Positions 1 through 7,300 of a DNA stretch of 8,343 bases are shown here, in pieces. Source of the DNA: Methanobacteriota archaeon (GTDB lineage Archaea > Thermoplasmatota > Poseidoniia > Poseidoniales > Poseidoniaceae). Location: NCBI GenBank assembly GCA_018645535.1, contig JABGWN010000047.1:1-8343 (forward strand), in the 5' to 3' direction. Position 1 is the stretch's first letter, and every line of letters starts with the position of its first letter. The translations under genes and the position numbers were made by a program. A model generated the notes under the pieces. It worked only from the letters and a program-made list of their open reading frames with translations, was not told the DNA's origin and made no database searches.

Positions 1-396
1 ATTGTAAGGGCCCCAAGTGATGCTGCGGATGAGATCCGTGCTGGAATCACCATTGTCGCAACCAGTGATAATGAGGAATCTGTATCCGATTCAGTAAGTT
101 TTGACCTGATTGTAGAAGCAGAAGATGAATCCTCAGCACTCGGGGGCCTCTCTCTTGAGAACACAGATGATTTGGCTATGTATGGCGCTATTGGTGGAGG
201 CGTACTCTTCATCATCTTCCTTCTGGTAATCATCTCTCGAATTTCGAAGCGGAATTCCTCTCGTAATGTTGCAGTTGAAGACGAGCCTGAAGAAGAAGCA
301 ATAGAAATTGATGATGAATTTGATCTAGATTTCGATTTTGAAGAGGGTGAAAATTTTGAATCGGATGACCTCGATGCTATGTTTGACGATTTGTAA
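1..396 (+). CDS. C-terminal part of a membrane-anchored surface protein with acidic cytoplasmic tail (5' end outside window)
   Basis: The frame is open from base 1 to the TAA at 394-396, giving 131 residues of a longer protein. Residues about 1-45 alternate hydrophobic and polar residues (ITIVATSDNEESVSDSVSF), like the last strands of an Ig-like or NEW3-type beta-sandwich, so this part probably lies outside the cell. A Ser/Gly-rich stretch leads to one hydrophobic helix at about residues 61-79 (GGGVLFIIFLLVIIS), followed by basic residues K83, R84 and R88, which fits the positive-inside rule with an internal C-terminus. Residues 93-131 are extremely acidic: I count 22 Asp/Glu among 39, with alternating Phe/Leu (FDLDFDFEE) and an end in DDLDAMFDDL. 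The layout is that of a type I surface protein whose tail may bind a basic partner. I do not recognise the family and assign no function. It has no evident link to the lipid genes downstream. Certain as coding, uncertain as to role. Confidence 0.8.
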   Translation: MVRAPSDAADEIRAGITIVATSDNEESVSDSVSFDLIVEAEDESSALGGLSLENTDDLAMYGAIGGGVLFIIFLLVIISRISKRNSSRNVAVEDEPEEEAIEIDDEFDLDFDFEEGENFESDDLDAMFDDL

Positions 397-406
397 CGCC
401 GTCGCC

Positions 407-415
407 TTTTTCTTT
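407..415 (+). terminator. Possible oligo-T transcription terminator
   Basis: A T-rich run (TTTTTCTTT) starts 11 bases after the stop codon of the surface-protein gene. Archaeal RNA polymerase can terminate on such runs without a hairpin. Only weak pairing is visible nearby (GCCTT at 404-408 with AAGGC at 426-430), so a bacterial-style intrinsic terminator is poorly supported. The position fits separation of the surface-protein transcript from the reductase/synthase operon. Confidence 0.3.
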
Positions 416-428
416 AAGGTCGAGTAAG

Positions 429-440
429 GCCAATATTTGA
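429..440 (+). promoter_or_regulatory. Weak TATA-like element upstream of the reductase/synthase operon
   Basis: The AT-rich core AATATTT at 432-438 is the best promoter-like match in the 110-base gap before the reductase. If it were an archaeal TATA box, transcription would start roughly 25 bases downstream, near 460, leaving a leader of about 45 bases that contains the GGTGAG ribosome-binding site. No convincing BRE, and no convincing paired bacterial -35/-10 boxes, accompany it. This is a positional inference and the motif could occur by chance. Confidence 0.22.
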
Positions 441-494
441 GCCAAAAGAAGGGGAATACTCAAAGACGTGCTGTGCTGGGTAACACCTGCGATT

Positions 495-500
495 GGTGAG
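495..500 (+). promoter_or_regulatory. Ribosome-binding site that sets the reductase start
   Basis: GGTGAG matches the GGTGA part of the Shine-Dalgarno consensus AGGAGGTGA. It lies 6 bases before the ATG at 507, a normal spacing. It touches the in-frame ATG at 501 directly, which is too close, and lies downstream of the in-frame GTG at 468. The site therefore favours the start at 507. The same core precedes the synthase gene. Confidence 0.6.
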
Positions 501-506
501 ATGCGG

Positions 507-1301
507 ATGCTAGGTCTAAAGGGAAAAACAGCCGTAGTGTTCGGAGTTGCGAGTGAAGATTCGATTGCTTGGGCAATCTGTCAACAACTTGCAGAGGCAG
601 GAGTCGACCTGTTTTTGGGCTTCCAAAAGCGATTCATGTCTCGGGTTTTCCAACTCAAAGACAAACTTCCAGCGATCAAAGGATTCTATCCCCTCGACGT
701 TGCTAAAGATGAAACCACTGGTGAATTCTTCGAAGCCTTCTCCAAAGAACATCCTGGGCGGAAGATCGATATCCTCGTTCACGCAATAGGATTCGCTCCA
801 CGTAGTTGTTTTGATAGGCCAATTCTTTTCGTAGAAGATGCAGATATCAATACTGCAATGACCATTTCTGCAAATTCCTTGCAACGATGTTTGAAATTCG
901 CTATGCCCCACCTTAGCGAAGGGTCTTCAACAATCACTCTGACGTATGCAGCATCAACACGTTTTGTCCCCTCGTATGGAATCATGTCGATGGCTAAAGC
1001 TGCTCTTGAATGCTGGACAAGAGAACTTGCTTGTCATTTAGGGCCACATGGTCATCGAGTCAACAGTATCTCTTCAGGGCCAATACGGACGATTGCAGCT
1101 TCCGGAATTCCTGGATTTGATAAAATTCTCGATCACGTCCAAGCAAACGCTCCTCTGCGAAGAAATGTCAGCCAATCCGATGTCGCAGGAACGACTCTTT
1201 GGCTTGCTAGCCAACTTTCTGCCGGTGTAACCGGGCAATGCATCCATGTTGATGCAGGCTATTCAATCACCATGGTGCCTCAGAGTATCATGGACGTATG
1301 A
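507..1301 (+). CDS. fabI: Enoyl-[acyl-carrier-protein] reductase (NADH), FabI type
   Basis: This 264-residue cytosolic short-chain dehydrogenase/reductase is expected to reduce the trans-2-enoyl thioester on an acyl carrier to the saturated acyl form with NAD(P)H, the last step of an elongation cycle. FabI hallmarks run along its length: N-terminal LKGKTAVVFGVASEDSIAWAI (nucleotide-binding fold, about residues 4-24), VHAIGFAP at 91-98, catalytic Tyr147 and Tyr157 with Lys164 in the FabI-type Y-x9-Y-x6-K arrangement (E. coli numbering 146/156/163), SSGPIRTIAASGI at 189-201, and VDAGYSI near the C-terminus. Length is normal for FabI. Start 507 is preferred because GGTGAG lies 6 bases upstream and the product then begins at the usual FabI N-terminus; GTG 468 and ATG 501 are in-frame alternatives that add residues not expected in the family. 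The synthase starts 10 bases after the stop, so the two are probably co-transcribed and the reductase may serve it in trans. A role in general fatty-acid synthesis is also possible. Family assignment is firm; the partnership is inferred. Confidence 0.93.
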   Translation: MLGLKGKTAVVFGVASEDSIAWAICQQLAEAGVDLFLGFQKRFMSRVFQLKDKLPAIKGFYPLDVAKDETTGEFFEAFSKEHPGRKIDILVHAIGFAPRSCFDRPILFVEDADINTAMTISANSLQRCLKFAMPHLSEGSSTITLTYAASTRFVPSYGIMSMAKAALECWTRELACHLGPHGHRVNSISSGPIRTIAASGIPGFDKILDHVQANAPLRRNVSQSDVAGTTLWLASQLSAGVTGQCIHVDAGYSITMVPQSIMDV

Positions 1302-1306
1302 GGTGA
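1302..1306 (+). promoter_or_regulatory. Ribosome-binding site of the synthase gene
   Basis: GGTGA follows immediately after the reductase stop codon (TGA 1299-1301) and lies 5 bases before the ATG at 1312. It fixes the synthase start, and its closeness to the previous stop suggests translational coupling within one transcript. Confidence 0.6.
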
Positions 1307-1311
1307 ACAAG

Positions 1312-4300
1312 ATGACCATCACAACAGATGACGGAAAACCCTGCGAAGGGTTGGAACAAGGGCCGTTTGAGCCGATTGCAGTAATTGGTGTTGCAGCGAT
1401 GATGCCCGATGCCCCCGACCTCGATACTTTCTGGCAAAACATCATCGATTCACATGTAAGCATTCGTGAGGTACGGGAAGGTCGTTGGCCAGGCCCTGTT
1501 GATCATTTCTGGACTGAAGGGAAACCAGGTGACATCAAACACGGCTTCACTTATTCCAAGATTGGAGCGTTCGTAGAAGGATATGAGTTCGATTGGAGAA
1601 GGTGGAGGCAGCCCCCTGGCACACTTCCACAAATAGATCCATGTCAATTATGGGCGGTTTCAGTTTCTGCAAAAGCAATAGAACAAGCAGGGTATGGGGA
1701 TGATGGAAAGACATTCCCTCGAGAAAGAGCAGGCGTTGTTTTCGCAAACGCTCTTGGTGGTGAAAACAGAAATCTGTCAAATATCCGGGTTTGGTCAAAT
1801 CACACAGCTGAACTTGCTAAACAACATGGTATGCCAGAATCTGCAAAAGAATCGTTCATGGAAGACGTAAACGAACACTCTCCTAAAGTTGATGAAGATA
1901 CAATGCCAGGTGAACTTGCAAATGTCGTCTCAGGAAGAGTGGCTAACCTTCTTGATCTTCAAGGTCCGAATCACGCAATGGATGCTGCTTGTGCCTCTTC
2001 AATGGCTGCTGTCATGGATGCTTGCCGATTATTGCAAACACGACAAGCCGATGTCATGCTCGCTGGTGCAACAGACCGAACAATGGATCCTGCAACGTAT
2101 GCTAAATTCAGCGCAATTGGTGCACTCTCGCCAACACACTCAACGCCATTTGATGCTCGGGCGAATGGATTCGTAATGGGAGAAGGCGCTGGAGTCATGG
2201 TTCTCAAGCGCTTATCTGATGCTATTTCTGACGATGACGTCATTCACGCCGTCATTCGCGGCGTTGGCGGTTCATCAGATGGCAGAGGCAAAGGAATCAC
2301 AGCTCCGAGTCAACGAGGCCAAATTCAAGCCATAGCCCGTGCTTACAATCAAGCAGGATATCCTGCTTCTTCCGTTGAACTAGTGGAAGCGCATGGGACA
2401 TCGACAAAGGTTGGAGATGCAACTGAACTTTCGACACTCACTCGATTGTGGACAGATGCGGACTCTGGGGATAATGTGGCAGTAGGCTCTATCAAATCTC
2501 AGATTGGTCACCTCAAAGCAGCAGCTGGAATTGCGGGCATCATCAAATCGGTTATGGCCCTCCACCATCGCACAATCCCTCCTTCAGCAGGGTTTGAAAC
2601 TCCTAATCCAACCGTTGATTGGCCAAACATACCCTTCTTTGTCCCTACTCAGGCAAGAGAATGGCCTGTGCCAAGTAATCACCCTCGCAGAGCTGGTGTT
2701 TCCGCATTCGGATTTGGAGGGACAAATTTCCATATTGCATTGGAAGGATATGACCCATCATACCATCAAGAGATGGCACAGGATTGGGATATCCGCTGGC
2801 AATCTTATTCGCGTTCATCCTCTGTCTCAGCCCCATCGATTCTCGATTCAAGCGCCAAACCAACATTGACCCATGAAGCAATGAAAGCGATTGAGGGAGG
2901 CGTACTCCTCCTTTCAGGGAATTCTATTGAAGAACTCACCGCATCTCTCTCCAAAGTTGAGTTTGAAGGTGCTCTTTTCGATTCCGATCCTCGAGGCCTC
3001 CGTCTTTCAATGGCTTTGCAAGATGCGTGTTCAAACTTCCAAGCGGATGCCAAATGCCGCATGGCACTTGTCGCAACATCTTGGGCTGAGTTTGAAAAGA
3101 GAAAGACACTTGCAACAAGTTCACTCTCTGACAAAGCAAAATGGGGCTTCTTACAGGCACAAGGAATTCTCGTGAGTGATGAGGCAAGCCTTCCGAATGG
3201 AACAAAAATAGCTCACATGTATCCTGGTCAAGGCTCACAGTATGTTGGAATGACAACTGATCTCTTCCATCGATATGGTCCTGTACAAGACGTCTGGCAA
3301 GCCTCTGATTCAACAATGGTCGAGGTACTTGATGGCGAAACCTTGTCATCCTTTGTCCTAAGAGAAGGACTTGAGAAAGAAGAACGAATTGCTGCTGAGC
3401 ATAAACTCAAGCAAACTGAATACACACAACCAGCAATGCTGACTGCAGATTTAGCAATTGAGCATGCTTTGAATGCTTACGGGCACCATCCGGATATGGT
3501 GGCTGGCCATTCGTTAGGAGAGTATGCTGCTCTAATGGCATCTGGAATTCTCAACATGGACGGGGCTCTGCGCGCAGCAGCTGCCCGCGGTACGGAGATG
3601 GGATCTGTTGAAATTGATGACAAAGGATTGATGGCAAGCGTTACTGCTCCGTACGAAGATGTTGAGCGAATTCTTTCTTCCACTGAAGGCTATGTGATTG
3701 CAGCAAACAAAAACTCTCCGAAGATGACTGTTATTGCTGGCGCTACCGAGGCGGTTCAAGATGTCATGAAGGTCTTCGAAGAAGAAGGATTCAATTGTGT
3801 CCCGTTAGCCACGAGTCACGCTTTCCATTCAAGTATTGTTGCCCCAGCAAATGAACCCCTTCGTCGATTCCTATCTTCGCTCGAAATTAATTGGCCGAAC
3901 ATTCCAATCACTGCCAATGTAGATGGAATGTTTTACCCAACTGAAGGCCCAGATGCAAAAGAAGGTATACTGGCAAAACTGGCTCCACAAATGGCTTCTT
4001 CTGTTGAATGGACAAGTCAAATCCAAACTATGTACGCAGCCGGTGCTCGCATCTTTGTTGAAGTTGGGCCAAAGAGAGCATTGACGATGTTTGCATCTCA
4101 AATTCTTGAAGATCAACCACACCTTGCAATCATGACGAATCATCCGAAGCAAGGAGGAATAGCATCTTTCCTTACAGCATTAGGTGCTCTCGCTGTTGCA
4201 GGTCGCCCTCCTAGAAGAATCGAGGCGAATTCAGAAGTCTTCTCACAGGCATTCAGAGCAGGACCTATTGAAGCACACTCTGCGATGGAACTTCCAGTTC

Positions 4301-7300
4301 GTTCCAGCCAAGAAGATCTTCGAGTTCGCGGACGTCCTCTTCCATCGAAAGGCGGTGCAACTACACCTGTCTCTGCTCCGGTCTCAACGACAGTGCAAGT
4401 GGTCAAAGAAACAACAGTCGCAGATTACATTGGCGACCGGATTTCTTCGCATTGTGGTTATCCTGCAATGTTCTGTCAAGGAATGGTCAATCTACGTTCT
4501 GGACTTGGATTGTCCGAATCTTCTCTTCAAACGATTATCGCAGGAATACGAAACGAAGCCAAAACAGATTCTGAAATTGATGTATCAAGTGCTGAAACCG
4601 TTGCGGATTTAGAGCGTTGGGTACGAGAAACACCACAAGGCTGGGCTCCTCAAGTTCATCTTGTTTCATCCCAAACCAATACTGAAGTCCAGTCGGTCGC
4701 CGTTCATGATCCTTTGATGCAACGACGTTCTGATCCGTATGTTGTCTCTGGTATCTCGCTTGGTCTTCCAGGCGGGGAGAAGGTCTTCGACGAAGACGTC
4801 TTCGAACGTTTGGTTCGTGGTGAAACGTGTATCCAAGAAGTATCTGATGAATACAAACAACGTCTCCTCGATAAAAATATTACACGTTTAATCAAAGGCC
4901 GTGATGGTTCTGTAAACATGGAGCAAGCGAAGGTGTTTGGAGATATTCCTCAACTTGCTGGAGTCAAAGCAGCGTTTGACCTAGCAGAAGAATTCGGCGT
5001 AGATCCCAAACTTGTAATGGCATGGGATATTACGACACAACTCGCTATGGCTGCGGGTCTTCTTGCACTACGTGATGCGGGGATTCCGCTTACTCCAGAA
5101 GAACAGATTGGCAAGGGCGGACTGCGATTAATACGAAATTGGCAAGTTCCTTCAGTCCATAGAGATCGAACTGGAATCGTCTTTGCATCATGTTTCTCTG
5201 GAATGCAGATGGCCATGAAACATGCAAAGTCTGACGGAGATGATGGTGAAGGGAAATTCGATCGTAGATATCTCTTCCAAATTTTGACGATGGGTCATTC
5301 ACAATTTGCTCAATACACCGGCATCCGTGGCCCCACAACCACGATTAATTTGGCATGTGCTTCTGCTACTGGTGCTTTCCAAATAGCGGAAGATTGGCTT
5401 GCAAACGATCGTGTCGATAGAGTCGTTATCCTGTCCGCTGATGATGTGACAGGGGACGAACTATGGGAATGGATTGGTAGTGGGTTTGCAGCCTCTGGGG
5501 CTGCATCAACAAGTAATGTCGTTGAAGAAGCTGCATTGCCATTCGACAAGCGCCGTAATGGACTCATTCTTGGCATGGGTGCAGCAGCATTCGTCGTTGA
5601 GCGAAAGAGCGAAGCGGAACAACGAGGCGTTCAACCAATTGCGGAATTGCTTGGTGCTATGACAGCAAACTCAGCATATCACGGAACTCGTCTCGATGTC
5701 GAACACGTTGCAGAAACAGTCGATACATTTGTTGGAAAAATGGAAAAGAAGTGGGGTCTTAATCGTCATCAAATGGCAAAGGAACTCGTTTTCTATTCGC
5801 ACGAAACGTACACTCCCGCTCGTGGAGGCAGTGCCCAAAGTGAAGTTCGAGCACTTCGAAAGACGTTTGGAGATAGCACTGATCAGATGGTTATTGCCAA
5901 TACGAAAGGATTCACAGGACACCCGATGGGTGTCGGAATTGAAGATGCAAGTATGTTTTATGGGCTATTGAACAAGAGAATTCCGCCTATTGCGAATCAC
6001 AAAGTTCTGGATGAAGAACTCGGGAACCTCAACCTTTCCAAGGGCGGAGATTACTCTGAACTGAAATACGGCATGCGCTTCGCAGCTGGATTCGGTTCGC
6101 AGATCGGGCTTTCCATGGTTCGTTCATGGCCTATTGTTGGGGAGAGAATTGATGGGGGACGGTTGCTTTCATGGTGCCGTAATCTTGCCGATAGTGACGA
6201 TATTCAATTACGTGTTCTCGATAATAAGTTGGTTGCCTATGTCGATGGAGATAACAATCTCCATGGAGGAATTCAAGGTGATGTTTACGAAGTGACAGCT
6301 CCATTTGAAGGACTCCCCTCAGTAGTGGACACTCCTCTAGAACAACCAACACCTAAGGTTGAAGTCGCACCATTAGCAGAACCAACGCCACCTTCAACCG
6401 CCCCGAGTACACCTGCTCCAGCAGTCAGTGGAGATATGGTGCAAACTGTAATCGATGTTGTTGTGAAACACACTGGATACCCCGCAGACTTTGTAGAACT
6501 TGATCAAGACCTTGAAGGTGAACTCGGAATTGATACTGTCAAGCAAGCAGAAATCATGGTCGATATCCGACAACTTTTCTCCCTCCCAGTTGATGAAACA
6601 TTCGTTCTCTCAGATTACCCTACATTGAACCATATGATTGGCTACATTCAGAAGATGCAAGGTGGCGAAACATCAGTCGATGTTGCTGAACAAAAAGTAT
6701 CTGAGCCCGTTTCTGAGCCTGCACCTGTCCAAATATCTGAGCCTGTAGTCAAACCAATTGCTCATGCAGAAGTATTAGTTGCTACTGATTCGGAAATGAC
6801 ACAACAAGTAATCGATGTTGTCGTTAAGCATACTGGCTATCCCGCAGATTTCATTGAGTTAGATCAGGATTTGGAAGGTGAACTTGGCATTGACACGGTT
6901 AAGCAAGCCGAGATTATGGTCGATATCAGAACATTATTTGCGTTACCAGTTGACGAGGATTTCCTCCTTTCCGATTATCCAACATTGAATCACATGATTG
7001 GTTATATTGTGAAGATGAAAGGAGGCATTCCTTCACAAGCCCCTCTTACACAAGCCGCAGTTGAGGTAGCACCAATCGTATCAGAAGCGGCTGCTCCTGC
7101 TTCACCGACAACACCAGTAATCAAAGATACGAACATTGAATCATCTTTGATTGAAGTGGTTGTGAAACATACAGGCTATCCTGCTGATTTCATTGAAATG
7201 GATCAGGATTTAGAAGGTGAACTCGGTATTGATACAGTCAAGCAAGCTGAGATTATGGTTGATGTTCGAGAGATATTCTCTCTCCCAGTTGATGAAGATT

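Noticed and set aside
172..396. A separate 74-residue small membrane protein starting at TTG 172
   Set aside because: The same frame is open back to base 1 and encodes a plausible beta-sandwich end. The stretch is the C-terminal anchor of the larger protein, and no ribosome-binding site precedes the TTG.
404..430. Rho-independent hairpin terminator in the gap after the surface-protein gene
   Set aside because: Only a 5-base stem with a 17-base loop can be drawn, and the T-run is inside the loop rather than after the stem. Only the oligo-T run is kept as a weak candidate.
468..506. GTG at 468 and ATG at 501 as starts of the reductase
   Set aside because: GTG 468 has no Shine-Dalgarno sequence and adds MLCWVTPAIGEMR, which FabI proteins do not have. 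ATG 501 touches the GGTGAG site directly. ATG 507 has correct spacing and the usual FabI N-terminus.
1889..2176. Forward open frame overlapping KS1, and similar short forward frames at 2504-2869, 2891-3175, 4184-4612 and 5696-5971
   Set aside because: They lie in other frames of the synthase, whose own frame shows intact KS, AT and carrier motifs across all of them. Their translations show no recognisable domains.
2936..3349. Long reverse-strand open frames opposite the synthase (for example 2936-3349, 2805-3134, 1971-2243) and opposite the reductase (516-911)
   Set aside because: They are antisense to strongly conserved coding sequence, lack ribosome-binding sites I can see and have low-complexity or unremarkable translations.
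4732..6132. KS2 as an inactive chain-length factor, as in PfaC
   Set aside because: Chain-length factors lose the catalytic Cys. Here Cys1349 and both His residues are present at appropriate spacing.
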